Source: Eopsaltria australis (lineage: Eukaryota; Chordata; Aves; Passeriformes; Petroicidae). Taken from it: DNA of 64,000 bases. How positions within the stretch are numbered: the first letter of the stretch is position 1; the number at the start of each line of letters is the position of its first letter. Shown piece by piece: positions 1 through 11,566 of this stretch. Below the pieces are notes generated by a model. The model ran no database searches, had not been told where the DNA came from, and was given only the letters and a program-made list of their open reading frames with translations. Location: assembly GCA_034509425.1 (NCBI GenBank), contig JAVTVJ010001159.1, forward strand, positions 433,146-497,145, in the 5' to 3' direction. Made by a program: the position numbers and the translations under genes.

Positions 1-302
1 ATTTTCCGTCCCTTTCCCAGCACTCCTGACTGCTCAGGTGGGCCCCGTGCACAGGCACAGGTTGGTTATTTGAGGCACCACTTCATTCCCGGTGCTTTGC
101 AGCCTGATTTCCTGCGCCTGCAGTATTTTTGGCCCGAGGAATTTGCAGCACACGTGGGAAAAGGGGGAAGGGAGAAAACAGAGTGGATGCGGTCCCGGCA
201 CGAGCGTTTGGCCGCGTGGGAAGTGCCACCTGCCAGCCGGAGCAGCGATGGCACCGCGCGTGCTGTGGCACACGGAGCTCCACACGCAGGGCTCACCAGG
301 GA
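1..302. other. Single-copy DNA without recognised gene
   Basis: GC-rich unique sequence leading into the 52-bp minisatellite. It contains no convincing exon, RNA gene or mobile element. Reading frames through it continue only because the following tandem array keeps them open. Confidence 0.5.
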
Positions 303-730
303 CAGGGAGCTGTGGACACAGATCCATCCCCTGGATGCAGGTCAGGGGTGCACATGGCCAGGGATGGAGCGGGGAACTGGAGACACAGATCCATCCCCAG
401 GATGCAGGTCAAGGGTGCACACAGGGAGCTGTGGACACTGATCCATCCCCGGGATGCAGGTCAGGGGTGCACACAGGGAGCTGTGGACACAGATCCATCC
501 CCTGGATGCAGGTCAGGGGTGCACACAGGGAGCTGTGGACACAGATCCATCCCCGGGATGCAGGTCAGGGGTGCACAAAGGGAGCTGGGGACACAGATCC
601 ATCCCCGGGATGCGGGTCAGGGGTGCACACAGAGAGCTGGGGACACTGATCCATCCCCAGGATGCAGGTCAGGGGTGCACACAGGGAGCTGGGGACACAG
701 ATCCATCCCCAGGATGGCCGGGGATGGAGC
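303..730. repeat. 52-bp minisatellite, about 8 copies
   Basis: Tandem units begin with 'acagggagctg' and contain 'gatccatcccc' and 'tcaggggtgcac'. Units start at 421, 473, 525, 577, 629 and 681, an exact 52-bp period. The first two units (303-420) are more diverged and slightly longer, and the last ends in a degenerate 'ggatggagctgacagctcc'. Because 52 is not a multiple of three, one array is read in all three frames, so several overlapping frames stay open without being genes. Confidence 0.95.
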
Positions 731-2787
731 TGACAGCTCCCATTCCCTGCCTCACTCCCTTCTCCAAGACAGGAGAAAATCCGCATGGAAAATGGGCAGG
801 AACAGGAAAGCAGCCGCACCCCTGAAATCCGAGCCAGTCCCAGACCGTGCCCTGCACCGAGCAGGATGTTAATGGAGAAATGAGTGTGCCTGAGAGTCAT
901 TTGCCAAAAAAAAATTCTCATCATAACATGTTGATTCATCAAAGCCAGAATATTGCAGAGGAAAGGACCAATTTCAGTAGATTTTACATTTTGGGGGAAA
1001 ATGGAGAAAAGTTTTTGGAATCATCCGCAGGTCACCGTGACTCCCAGAAATGGAACTATCCTATTTTGCTTCGAATTTGCTCTTTGCTTTGAAATATAAG
1101 TTCAGCTACAGGACAAAAAGAAAGATTGAAATGGAAATGAAACCTTTGGAAATTACCAAACTGAGATGTTTCTGTGAAACCAGACAGGGATTTTTTTCTT
1201 AATTACTTTGTCAGAATCTTCATTTTTTGAGCCTTATTTTAGATTTTCAGCTTTTGCAGGGCAGGAGAGAGGAAAAACATTTATAATGTCCTGAAAACTT
1301 TCAGTCCACAGGGCAAAGGTTGTGTGACAGCAGCAGAGGGTGCAGAAGGGGCTTTCTCTGGTCCAAACCATGAGACCACCCCTCTCCACCAGCTTCCTCC
1401 TGCTTCCTAACAAACAATTATCCTGTATTTAAAGCTCTGTCCCTGACCTTGCAGGAGGGGAAGGCGTCCCTCAGGTTTTTACCCTTTTCTTAATTAAGAA
1501 GCTGTATTAAATATTCAGAAATTCTGCTCAGTGACTTTCCTGGGAAGCACAAGGACATCCTGGAGAGACAAATCTCTTTCTCATTAACACCTGCCCAGGC
1601 CTCCTCTCTCCTTCCCCATTCCTCAGTCCTGGCTCTGCTCCTGCAGGGCCACAGAGCTGCTGGAGAGGGGCTGCAGCTTTTCCTAAGCTGGGAATCCAGC
1701 AAAGGCTTCCAGTGCCTTTGGCTCAGCTCAAAGTTTGGCCCTTTGGGATCAAAGGAAGCAGGAGCAAAGCTGTGGGGAGGATGCAGCTGCTCCAGGCACC
1801 TCCAAGTGCTGCTGACTGTCCCTGCATCCAGAGAAGGGTTTGTGCAGGGGGAGGGCCACAAAAACCTGGGGGAGCTCAGAAATGCCAGCCTGAGCACAGC
1901 AGCAGCGTGGCAGACACCCCCCAGACTGCCTGTGGGTGACAGCCAGCACGGCCCTGAGCCTGTCACCTGTCACCAGGATCCCCACAGCCCCTCGGGACAG
2001 GGATCCCTGACATCCCCACAGCACAGCTCCTGTTCGGGATGGATCCAGCTGTTCCTTCCCTTCTGTTTCCTGCTTTGTTTTCTGGTCTGATCCCTCAGTT
2101 CTCAGTAGCAAAGGAAGAGCCCCCGCTCCAGCCTGGCCTCCCACGTTTGATCACTGATAAGGAGCACGGGGCCACTGCAGAGGTGCTGAATGAGGGATTC
2201 CTTGGCTCTTTGCTCATTTGAGTGGGGAATGTTGGATCCTGGAGGTGAGAGGTGTTAAGGTCACTGTCATGGGGCAATGTTCTTCTTTTTCATCAAAAAG
2301 AACCTCCTAGGTCGGGTTTTCCTGCAGAGATGGAGCAAACACACACCCCAGTATCTCCTGCTGATCCAGCACTCCCAGGCAAGGGACAATCCAGGGATCA
2401 CCACCACCCCCCCAGGGTGCAGCCTGAGTTTTGCAGAACATTTTGAGCATTTCCATGTCCAGGGAGGCAGCCAAGCAGTCCTGGCTCCTGCAGCCCCGTT
2501 GGTTGCTCCTGCAGCAGAGCTGGGAATGATGGAGCTCTGCATCCCATCCTTCCAGGGCCAGGAGCACCAGGAGCAGCCCAACCCAGGCCAGGAGCTGTCC
2601 TGCTCCATCTGTGCCTTGTTTTTCCTCCCTGCCCAGCCCAAACAAAGCCCTGCTGGGCTCCAGGATGCCCTGGGAAAGAGGCAGAGGCAGCTGCTGGTGC
2701 AGGAGATGAGGGTCCAGGCTCTGCAGGGAGACTGGAGGCCACTCCTGGACTTTTAATTTCCAGGTAGGAAAGATGGGAGTGGGGAAA
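731..2787. other. Single-copy DNA, no gene recognised
   Basis: Mixed-composition unique sequence. The part near 870-1250 is AT-richer, with A-runs and scattered ATG/TAA words, and could be conserved non-coding DNA. The part near 1600-2750 is GC-richer. Frames on both strands overlap heavily and show no domain, splice pattern or repeat that I can name. Confidence 0.45.
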
Positions 2788-3607
2788 TGTTGGGTTACAC
2801 TGTCTGTGTTATAGAAAAGCAGCCTGGAATGCCCAGAGGGAGCCTCTTCCCTGGCCCAGAGGTGCCCAGGAAGCACATCCAGGGCACCAGGGATGGACAT
2901 GGGAAAGAGGATCATGGCTTTGTGGCCTTCTGCACCCATTGTGTGAGAGGATTGTAGGGTGTGACCTTCTAGGGGATTGTTTATCTTTGCTGTTTATGGG
3001 ATGGCACAGCCTGGGGTGGGATGGGATAAAGGGAATTTTCACTGCGTAGTAGAGGGCAGTGGCCATGGGGCAGTAGCCATGGGGCAGTGGCCATAGGGCA
3101 GTGGCCAAGGCAGTGGCTATGGGGCAGTGGCCATGGGGCGGTGGCCATGGGGCAGTGGCCATGGGGCGGTGGCCATGGGGCAGTAGCCATGGGGCAGTGG
3201 CCATAGGGCAGTGGCCATGGGGCTGTGGCCATAGGGCAGTGGCCATGGGGCGGTGGCCATGGGGCAGTGGCCATGGGGCAGTGGCCATAGGGCAGTAGCC
3301 ATGGGGCAGTGGCCATAGGGCAGTGGCCATGGGGCTGTGGCCATAGGGCAGTGGCCATGGGGCTGTGGCCATGGGGCAGTAGCCATGGGGCAGTGGCCAT
3401 AGCACAGTGGCCATGGGGCAGTGGCCATGGGGCAGTGGCCATGGGGCAGTGGCCATGGCAGTAGCCACAGCAGCAGTCATAGGAGCAGTCCTAGCAGCAG
3501 TCCCAGAGTGATCTGTAGTAGTTTCAGTCTCTATCTATATAATAAAGAACTCTGCACAACAGCACAGTCTCGTCAGAGAAGTCCTTGACCCTGCATTCAA
3601 TACTGCA
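2788..3607 (+). mobile_element. Solo LTR, avian ERVK-like, with VNTR expansion (copy 1)
   Basis: The element begins TGTTGGGTTACAC and ends AATACTGCA. It is flanked by the 6-bp direct repeat 'gggaaa' at 2782-2787 and 3608-3613. Six-base target duplications are typical of class II (beta/ERVK-like) retroviruses. A polyadenylation word AATAAA at 3541-3546 sets the orientation. No gag, pol or env lies beside it, so it is a solo LTR left by recombination between the two LTRs of a provirus. It is 820 bp against 459 bp for its close relative at 41950-42408. The extra length is the 14-bp array inside it. Family assignment rests on structure and on avian LTR knowledge, not on a library search. Confidence 0.88.
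3054..3468. repeat. 14-bp VNTR inside the LTR, about 30 copies
   Basis: Units read 'cagtggccatgggg', with variants 'cagtagccat', 'ccataggg' and 'ggggctgtggcc'. The period is exactly 14 bp, so three units make 14 codons and all frames stay open. The array lies between a conserved 'ttttcactgcg' stretch and the AATAAA signal. The sister LTR at 41950 has about six units in the same place, and the older relative at 62666 has none. Confidence 0.95.
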
Positions 3608-3613
3608 GGGAAA

Positions 3614-3959
3614 GGTGCATGGTGTGGTGAATAAATATTCCTGGTGTTGTCCAGGCTGGTTTGCAGGGGGAATTCAAGGATTTGGAGCTCAGGAAATGCA
3701 GCCTGGGAAAGGTTCACTGGTGCTTGGTTGGGAACAGCAGCTCCATAAGGAGGTTAATGGTGCAATGAGGGAACTTCATTTGAGGGACTTTACACGCTGC
3801 AGCTGAAGTGATGCATGTGACAGCAGCAGCTCTGGGGCAGGTGTGCAGCCACCAGGAAAGGCTGGTGACTGAAAGGTTTCTTCCTTGCTGGGAAAAAAAA
3901 AGCTGGGTTTGAATCCTTCCAGAGCAGAAACTCAGTGGAAAGAAATGTTACAGGGAGAG
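3614..3959. other. Single-copy DNA between LTR and CR1 fragment
   Basis: No gene, RNA or repeat is recognised. The sequence is unique and of intermediate GC content, with a short poly-A run near 3892-3901 just before a CR1-like fragment. Confidence 0.45.
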
Positions 3960-4035
3960 TCCAAAAGTGAGGAGCAGCTGGGGGAACTGGAGTTGTTCAG
4001 CCTGAAGAAATGGAGGCTCAGGAAGACCTGTGAGG
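3960..4035 (+). mobile_element. CR1 LINE fragment (short, internal)
   Basis: The stretch with 'gaggagcagctgggggaac', 'ttgttcagcctg' and 'ggaggctcagg' resembles the segment of CR1 a few hundred bases upstream of the 3' end. The same words recur, better preserved, at 53385-53830 and 57735-58175. Both ends are lost, so it is an old fragment. Confidence 0.6.
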
Positions 4036-5283
4036 TGGAACAGGTGTCCCTTTTCCTCTGTGAGGGGCAGGACTCACCTTTCCAGGCTGTTCTGACCCTG
4101 TCCCTGGCACCTGGGCAGTGCTTGGACACCTCCTGTGGCTGTTGTGTGCAGGTCTGGCCACTCAGGGTCTCACACCAAGCCCAGGGCTCCGATGGCCTTT
4201 TAGTTCTGCCAGAGATAAAAGAGTGGCCCTGGCAGGGCTAAAACCCTCCTGGCCCTTCTCTACAGGGGGAGAGGGTCTGGGACCCAAACACGAGTCTGAT
4301 CCCCAGCACTGGAGGACAGGGACTCACGGCTTTATTATCCCATTATAAACAAGATTGGCCATCCTGGAGCTGCCCACGGCATCCTCCTCCTGTGGGAATT
4401 CATCTTCTGCCCCAAATGATCCGTGTGGGACTCAGAGCTCAGGGCTGTGTTTGTCCTGCTGTCCCATCCCGCTCCCAGCCCCTCTCCCCTCTCTGCCCAT
4501 GCCAGGAGCAGGGTTTGGGGCTGGCTCCCTGCTCCAGGCTGGGGCAGAGCGGGGAAGGCAGCGATAGCATCTGCTGAGCAGCAGGCAGGGAGCTGCAGGG
4601 TTATTGTTTGCTAATAGATTGCTTTTGAAAAGCTGCTCAGATGGGACCAGGCGAGCTGCAGAGGTAATTAAAACTCTGCCTATGCAAAAGGCAGGATCTG
4701 ATTATTTCCCTTCCCGAGCAGGCAGATTAAACCAGGAGGGTTTATTGCACAGCTTCTAAGAGCGAGGGGCTGCTTTGAATGAAGTTCATAATATGGAATA
4801 TAACAAATAAAATTCTTCAGTTTCTTTTCTCATTTAAATAAAAAAGGACAAAAACCACACAAGAACAACAAAAAAAACCTAAAGCCAACACACCCACAAC
4901 TTTATTTTTCAACCATCTTCCTCCTTGATTATTCCTTGGATTTAAACAGTTCCTATAAAGCAGAGCACAGGTGCACTTATGAAGGACTATTGTTCCAAAG
5001 CTCATTTCTTATCTTTTAAGGCTCTTTGCTCTCATCCCAGAAGGCTTTTCTGTCCCATCCTACCCGAAACAGGAGGGTGGGTTGGTAAAGAGGCTCAGAA
5101 ATAGCAGCAAAGTCTCCCTGACACCTCCCCTTAATGACAGGAATGGCTTCAAGTCCATTAAAGGTATTCAGGATATTTTAGAACCAGGCTGATGTCTGTA
5201 ATCTCAGATCTCTGTAATCTCAGCCTAGCTGACAGGCTGTGGTGCTGCCTCTGGAATTTGGTCTCTGCACCACTCTGGGCAGG
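4036..5283. other. Single-copy DNA with AT-rich candidate element
   Basis: 4600-4800 holds a run of AT-rich words ('gctaatagattg', 'ggtaattaaaactc', 'tctgattatttccc') suggestive of a conserved non-coding element. 4800-4910 is A-rich low-complexity sequence. No gene was recognised. Confidence 0.4.
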
Positions 5284-5516
5284 GTTAGAGCAGATATTGA
5301 GAAGGAATTGTTCCCTGTGAGGGTGGGGAAGTCCTGGCACAGGGTGCCCAGAGAAGCTGTGGCTGCCCCTGGATCCCTGGCCCAAGACCAGGCTGGACAT
5401 TGGGGCTTGGAGCAGCCTGGGACAGTGGCAGGTGTCCCTGCCCATGGCAGGGGTGGGAATTCCATTATCTTTAAGTCCCTCCCACCCCAAACCATTCCAG
5501 GATCCTCTGATCTGCA
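5284..5516 (+). mobile_element. CR1 LINE 3'-end fragment
   Basis: It carries the typical CR1 words 'gaaggaattgttccctg', 'ggtgcccagagaagctgtgg', 'gctggacattggggc' and 'cagcctgggacagtgg', followed by a 'cccaccccaaaccattcc' tail. The 5' end is truncated, as is usual for CR1, which copies itself by target-primed reverse transcription. No coding capacity remains. Confidence 0.88.
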
Positions 5517-6549
5517 GTTTCCTCTGCCTTGGCCCAGGAATGTGGAGTCCAGGTTTGATCAGCCCAGGTCTGGTCAGGAGGGGTCACCCCCTAAACCCAC
5601 CCTTACCTGGGAGCAGAAGCCTTTTGCAAGCCCTGTGCCAGCTCTGCACAGGCTAAACCATGTCCTGCAGATCTCCTCCCCACAGAGGAGAATCCCTCAG
5701 AGCTACTCCTGCCCTGGAGCTGCTGTGTCCCTGTGCCCAGTGCCTCTCTGCAGTGAATGATGGTCACAGCCAGCTCGGAGGGATGGTGGAATGACCCAGA
5801 GCAATGTGGGCAGTTGGAGAGGACAAAAAACAAAAGAAAAAAGAAAAAATCAGTAGTTGGAGCTGTTTTCTTGGTGCACTGGAGAGGAAAGGCTTTGCCT
5901 GCCCTGGGCTGAGCTGCCAGCTGAGTTTCTGCCCAAACAAAACAGCCTGTGGTGGATTTAGAGTGGCCTGGAGAGCTGGGGACAGATCCCATCTCCTGGG
6001 CACTGAAACCTGCCAGCAATGTTGGTTTTTAGCTGAAAAATGACATGAAAAGGAGGATTGTGATGCAGGGGGGTGACAGCACCCCCATGACTGCTGTCCC
6101 CACCTTCCTGCCAAGGTCACTGGGTCTGTGCAGCTCGGGCAGCTGGGTCTCACCTACTGCCAGGTGGGTGAGAGAGAGATGAGAGATGTATAAATATATA
6201 TCCAGCACAGCCCTCTGGGTCACACGGGTTCATGAGGTCTCAGTCCTGTTCCTATAAAAAGATCTCAGTATCTGCCAGCAGAAAAGGACCAAAGGCTGCC
6301 CCTCCTGGGATCAGAAACCTTTTCCAACCTTCTTCACCTGAGTGTGTCCCCTGCAAGCTGCTAATGCAGATCAGGAGTCCTGGATCAGGAGTCAGCGCTG
6401 CAAATCCTGTCCCAGGGTGAGCTGTGCTGCACAGACCCTTCGGGCAGGGCTGGGGCTCCTCTGGAACAGGCAGAACTTACAGGGTGAAGTCACAGGGCCA
6501 TTGTCCATAATAGATGGCAAGGAGTCCTTTCTGCTGTAAAACCTGCCAA
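5517..6549. other. Single-copy DNA, no gene recognised
   Basis: GC-rich unique sequence with an A-rich run at 5823-5849 and a TA-rich stretch at 6189-6203. Open frames here overlap on both strands and lack recognisable domains. Confidence 0.45.
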
Positions 6550-7175
6550 GCCTGAGTGAAGCACTCGTGTTCAGCCTGTATAAAATATTCCTGTTCATCC
6601 TGAGTGAAACACTCCTGTTCAGGCTGTATAAAACACTCCTGTTCAGGCTGTATAAAACACTCCTGTTCAGCCTGTATAAAACACTCCTGTTCAGCCTGTA
6701 TAAACACTCCAGTTCAGGCTGTATAAACACTCCTGTTCAGCCTGTGTAAAACACTGCTGTTCAGGCTGTATAAAACACTGCTGTTCAGGCTGTATAAACA
6801 CTCCTGTTCAGGCTGTATAAACACTCCTGTTCAGGCTGTATAAACACTCCTGTTCAGCCTGTGTAAAACACTCCTGGTCAGGCTGTATGAAACTGGTCAG
6901 GCTGTATAAAACACTCCTGTTCAACCTGAGTGAAACATTCCTGGTCAGGTTGTATAAAACACTCCTGGTCAGGCTGTGTGAAACACTCCTGTTCATTCTG
7001 AGTGAAACACTCCTGTTCAACCTGTGTATAACACTCCTGTTCATTCTGAGTGAAACACTCCTGTTCAACCTGTATAAAACACTCCTGTTCATTCTGAGTG
7101 AAACACTCCTGTTCAACCTGTGTATAACACTCCTGTTCAGGCTGTATAACACACTCCTGGTCAGGCTGTGTGAAG
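6550..7175. repeat. 24-bp minisatellite with TATAAA in many units, about 26 copies
   Basis: Units of 23-24 bp read 'actcctgttcaggctg' plus 'tataaaac', with alternative endings 'agtgaaac' or 'tgtataac'. Between 6985 and 7128 two kinds of unit alternate, giving three copies of an exact 48-bp higher-order repeat (starts 6985, 7033, 7081). The period is a multiple of three, so the array has long spurious frames on both strands. Confidence 0.95.
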
Positions 7176-9719
7176 CCCTCACATTTTGGGAGTGCTCAGA
7201 TCTTCCTGTGTGCCCTCTAACCCAGCACGTGTGTGCAGACATCCACACATTTTATTGCTGATAGGAAATGAAACCCCCGATTAAAAGACATTACCCAAGA
7301 TTAAAAGTAACACCGAATCTAATTTCAATTGTTTGTGGCAGGAACCCAATTTTCAAATGATAATGGCAATAATTAAAAAGTCCCTTATCAACAGAGACAA
7401 AAGTGCTGCCTGTTGGCAGGTGGAGCTGAGGAGCGGGGCGAGCTCAGGCTCCTCAGAGCTGAAATCAATTTTCAGACGAAGTTCAAACAAGCCCCAGAAC
7501 AATTCTGCTTTTGTTGTGCCTTTTCCACGAGGGGAGGAAGATCCTTTCCCCATGCATGTACACGGTTTTTTCTCCTATTTTTCTCTCTCCTTTGTCCACA
7601 AGGTCACACTAGCTGGAACAAAACCTCATGTAAACAAAACTATTCTGTTGTAGAAATGCAGTTTGGGGAAAGTTCAAAAACATCTCAGACCTTCAGTTTG
7701 GGCTTTACTTGTAATTCTGGATTATCTTACTAAGAATTAACAAATGCACCTGCTCAGCCTTTGACGAGTTGGCCAAGGAGGGCTCTTGGAGCTCTGTGTT
7801 GAGACACCTGAACTCCTCCATCGTCCATCTTGTGCAAGGGGCAATTAACGAGTATAAATTAGGCCTAATTAAAAAATATCCGGATGGACATCTGGAAAAT
7901 TAACTCTTTTTTTGCCCTGAGAACTCCGAGGTTTCTGCACATACACTTCCCAAAGGTAACAGAGAGCAGAATTTGGGATTCGCGCTTTTATCTCATGGAA
8001 TAGAAATTCCTTGTACAGTCCCCTCTCCTCCCCCTCCAAAGCCCCCCAGGCCCAGCCTGTCCAGCCCAGTGACACCCTCAGGAAGAGTCCCGGGACTTTG
8101 AGAAGCAAAGACTCCTCACCTCAGTCATTCCCAGGGGATGGAAGGCAGGGGAATTGCCGGTGATGGAGCAGGGCTTTGCCTGCTGCAGGATGCTCGGTTC
8201 AGGGCTCAGGAAGCTCTCTCTCCCTTGTCCCCCTGCTCACAAACACCGGCCTGAGGTGTTCGTGAGGAGAGTGCACTTCCCGGTGCTCAGCAAACTCATC
8301 CCTGCTCCTCAAGCAGTGTTAATTGTCCCTGATTAGTACAGGGAGTCCCCAGGCAGGGGAAAGTCTCCCCAAATGTCTTCATTGTTATTTAATTGCAGGG
8401 TTCAGGACAAGCTGATTTCCCCTTGAGGTCTCTAACTTGGGGGTCTGGCACCTCTCACATTTCTGGTGCTGCAGTGAATGAAACCTTCCCCCAGTGAGTG
8501 TTTGCACTCCCAGTCCCGTACTGGGCAGGCTGGGACACCTTTCACTGTCACTTAAAGCTCTTTCTGCTGGTGCCATCAGAGTGGCTCATGAAAATCCTGC
8601 AGAAGGGATCTCATTCCACATTTAATTGTGTTTGTGGAGCTGCTCTAAACCCACATCACTCCATGAAGGTTTTTGCATGAGGGTTTTTCCTCCTGGGAGG
8701 AGCAGTTATTCATCATGGACTGGTCAAGGCTCATTTTATTTATCAGCACAGGAGTGTGAAGACAGAAAACTGTGACACCTTTGCTGTTTCCTTCCTGGTC
8801 TGGAGAAAAGTCAAGGGAGGAAAAGGGGAGAAAAACATCTCTGGGTTAAAGGGGACTTGTTTTGCTGGGGTTTTCCTGTTGGCTTTTCCTCCCATGGATA
8901 ACAAGTGTGGAGATGATGGGACAGATCTCAGCCACAGCTTTCCATCCACTGGAACCCACCTGGAGCAAAAACTGAGGGCATGGCAACACCGAGGAGCCAC
9001 GGGAGCAGGGAGGGCTGGAAGCAGCAGCCTTCCCCTGGATGTGTTGCTGCTGGCACTTTTGAATTCAAGATTCCCCAGGCCTCTCAGTGCTGCCAAAACC
9101 AAGACCCAGGGTGACAGTGGGGTGTTGAGGCAGAACTTTTACCTTTAGAGAGGAGGAAGGTTTCTGCTCATGAGGAAGAGCTTTTGTACCACTCAGTGAT
9201 TTTGAGGAGTCCCTGGCAGCAGAGTTTGCTCACCTCTGCACCCAGGAGAGGCTTTGTTCTCATCCCATCAAGGAGGAGCTGATGGATGTGCAGAGCTGGC
9301 AGCAGCACATTCCCAGCTGGGCCATGGAGCCGTGAACTCCAGTTACACCCATGGGCCACCACAGCCTCAGTGCCAGCTCTGCAATGTCCCTGCCCCTGTG
9401 GCTCCAGCACCCCCCTGTCCCCTGGAGCCAAGCAGGGCCCGGGCTCTGGTGGGAGCAGCCGAGGGGGCAGAGCTCAGGGCGACCTCAATTTCTCAGCTCT
9501 GATGCTTCAATTATTTCTGCAAGGAAAAGAATCGTTATTATTTAATAATGGCTGAGGCACTCCAAATTATTCATCAGCTCAGGAAGGGAGCTGCTGAGGT
9601 GCTTGGGAAGGATGTGATGGGTGGGGGGGTCAGTCAGTGTCTGGGGGGAGAGAGACTTTTGACTTTCACCTCATTCCCCTTCCCAGCCCAGGCTGAACTC
9701 CTCTTTCTGGGGGTCTAAT
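7176..9719. other. Single-copy DNA with candidate conserved elements
   Basis: Two AT-rich stretches, 7260-7420 and 7740-7900, are dense in homeodomain-type words (TAATTA-like, AATTAA), for example 'ggcctaattaaaaaat' near 7862. 9515-9580 is similar. The rest is unremarkable unique DNA. No exon structure was recognised. Confidence 0.4.
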
Positions 9720-10090
9720 CAGGGAATGGGTTTGGGTGGGAAGAGATCGTAAATCCCAACCCATCCCACCCCTGCCATGGCAGGGACACCTCCCACTGTC
9801 CCAGGCTGCTCCCAGCCCCAATGTCCAGCCTGGCCTTGGACACTTCCAGGGATCCAGGGGCAGCCACAGCTTCTCTGGGCACCCTGTGCCAGGGCCTGCC
9901 CATCCTCACAGGGAAGAATTTCACACCTAAACTTCCCCTGTCAGTCTGAAGTGAATGTCCCCCCTGTCCTGTCACTCCAGTTCCTGATGAACATTCCCTC
10001 TCCAGCTTCCCTGGAGCCCCTTCAGATCCTGGAAGAGACTCTGAGGTATCCACAGAACCTTCTCTTCTCTAGGCTGAGCAGCCCCTGCTT
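9720..10090 (-). mobile_element. CR1 LINE 3'-end fragment, reverse orientation
   Basis: This is the reverse complement of the CR1 3' region: 'cccactgtcccaggctgctc', 'caatgtccagcctggcc', 'gggcagccacagcttctc', then the upstream part with 'ctcacagggaagaatttc' and 'ctgtcctgtcactcc'. At about 370 bp it is one of the longer copies in the window, and it is truncated at its own 5' end (right side here). Confidence 0.88.
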
Positions 10091-11349
10091 TCCCAGCCTC
10101 ATTTGTGCAACCTGGAGAGAGATTTTATTTCTGCAGCACCTTGGGTTTGAGCCAGGAGTGATCCCCCAGGTGGGAGCAGGACCTGCCCTGTCCATGAGTG
10201 CTCCCAGGTCCCCATGGGTGCTTTGGGGGATGCACTGCTGGCTCTGTTTTGCTGCAAGTGTCCCCCTGCCCACACGTTGAAAATAATATTTTTCCACTGG
10301 AGCAAGAAGTTGAAGCTGTAAAATGCTGGAAAGGGTTTTGTGGAAGTGTTGTACCTTCATGTTTGAAAAGAAAAAGCATCCTTGCTTGCATATTTAATTG
10401 CCAAATTATCATATAAATGTCACATTACTTAGAATGCCAGAACTCACTGATATTTTAAATGCTTCCATGTTTTAATTCCTTGCCAGTCAACCTTTGCAAA
10501 CCTAATTACAAAGGGAAAATCACTGATGGCATTTTGTTCACCATGTTTGGAGCTGAACTGGGTTTCCTGCGACTCAGAGAAAATTTTCAGCTGATTTTAT
10601 TTTCTCTCCCATGGTAGTGACAGGAGCTCTTCCTGCTGCTCCTCGCTGGGATAAGATGGATTACTGTCAGGAAAGCCATGGAGCAGCAGTGCCAGAACAG
10701 GCCTGTGTATTTGGGTTAGCTCTGCAAAACAACCCAAAAATAAACAGAGGAGCCCATGCAGAGCTGGAAACCTTGGGGAGGCTTCATGCAGAGCAGCTTT
10801 CCACTTCCACATTTCCCTCCATCTCACTGTGGAAGCAGCTGCCTGAAAGGGATCAAAGTCTAAGGGGAATCTTCCTGTGATGGCACAGGGTGGGTTCTGG
10901 CATTTCCAGTGCCTTGGGAATGGCTCTCTTTGGAGTCAGTCTGGTATTTGTGTTTCTGTAACAGCTCCACACACCCGGGGCACCCAGAGCTGCAGGTTGG
11001 GCTCTGTGCCCCCCTCTGCAGCACCACCCTGGAGGCAGCTCCAGCACTGGTGCCCTCCTGACCCACGGGAATCCTCTGATAACCATCCTGAGATGGGATG
11101 GGAGCAGCTGTGCTCCCTCAGGCCAGCCCAGAGCTCCTCCTGGAGATCAGTCTGGCGCCTCTTCTGTGGGAATCAATGGCTCAGATGGTGGCAAAGGGAC
11201 ACAAAATTCTTCTGTGCTGAGGGAGCCCAGCTGGCTCTGGCCAGGCCTGCTGCAGGGGACATGCCCAGCCCCTGGGATGCTGCCTGGAGTGGGGAGGGAC
11301 ATGTCCAGCCCTTGGAGAAGGAGCAGAGGGCTGGGGGGTCATCTGTGCC
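10091..11349. other. Single-copy DNA with an AT-rich candidate element
   Basis: 10370-10560 is AT-rich and information-rich ('cctaattacaaaggg', 'gatattttaaatgc') and may be a conserved non-coding element. The remainder is GC-rich unique DNA. No gene was recognised. Confidence 0.4.
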
Positions 11350-11566
11350 ACCTCCTGGGGTGACAGCTCCATGTCACAGCCTTTGGAGATGGTCTGTGCC
11401 ACCTCCTGGGGTGACAGCTCCGTCACAGCCTCACACCTCCTGGGGTGACAGCTCCATGTCACAGGGAGATGGTCTGTGCCACCTCCTGGGGTGACAGCTC
11501 CATGTCACAGCCTCTGGAGATGGTCTGTGCCACCTCCTGGGGTGACAGCTCCGTGTCACAGCCCCG
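11350..11566. repeat. About 51-bp minisatellite, 5 copies
   Basis: Units begin 'acctcctggggtgacagctc' and continue with 'atgtcacagcc', 'tggagatggtctgtgcc'. Starts are at 11350, 11401, 11434, 11481 and 11532. The second unit is shortened to 33 bp by a deletion and the third to 47 bp. It creates antisense and sense open frames that are not genes. Confidence 0.92.

Noticed and set aside
2809..3480. Reverse-strand frame of 223 codons with an HGHCPMATAPWPLP-like repeat
   Set aside because: It is a translation of the 14-bp VNTR inside an LTR. Three units make 14 codons, so all frames stay open. No start context or domain supports a protein.
6550..7175. Possible CRISPR-like direct repeats
   Set aside because: Units are adjacent with no unique spacers and the context is vertebrate. 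It is a minisatellite, as are the other arrays here.
6550..7175. Array of promoters because of repeated TATAAA
   Set aside because: The word comes from the repeat unit. No initiator, downstream gene or other promoter feature is visible.
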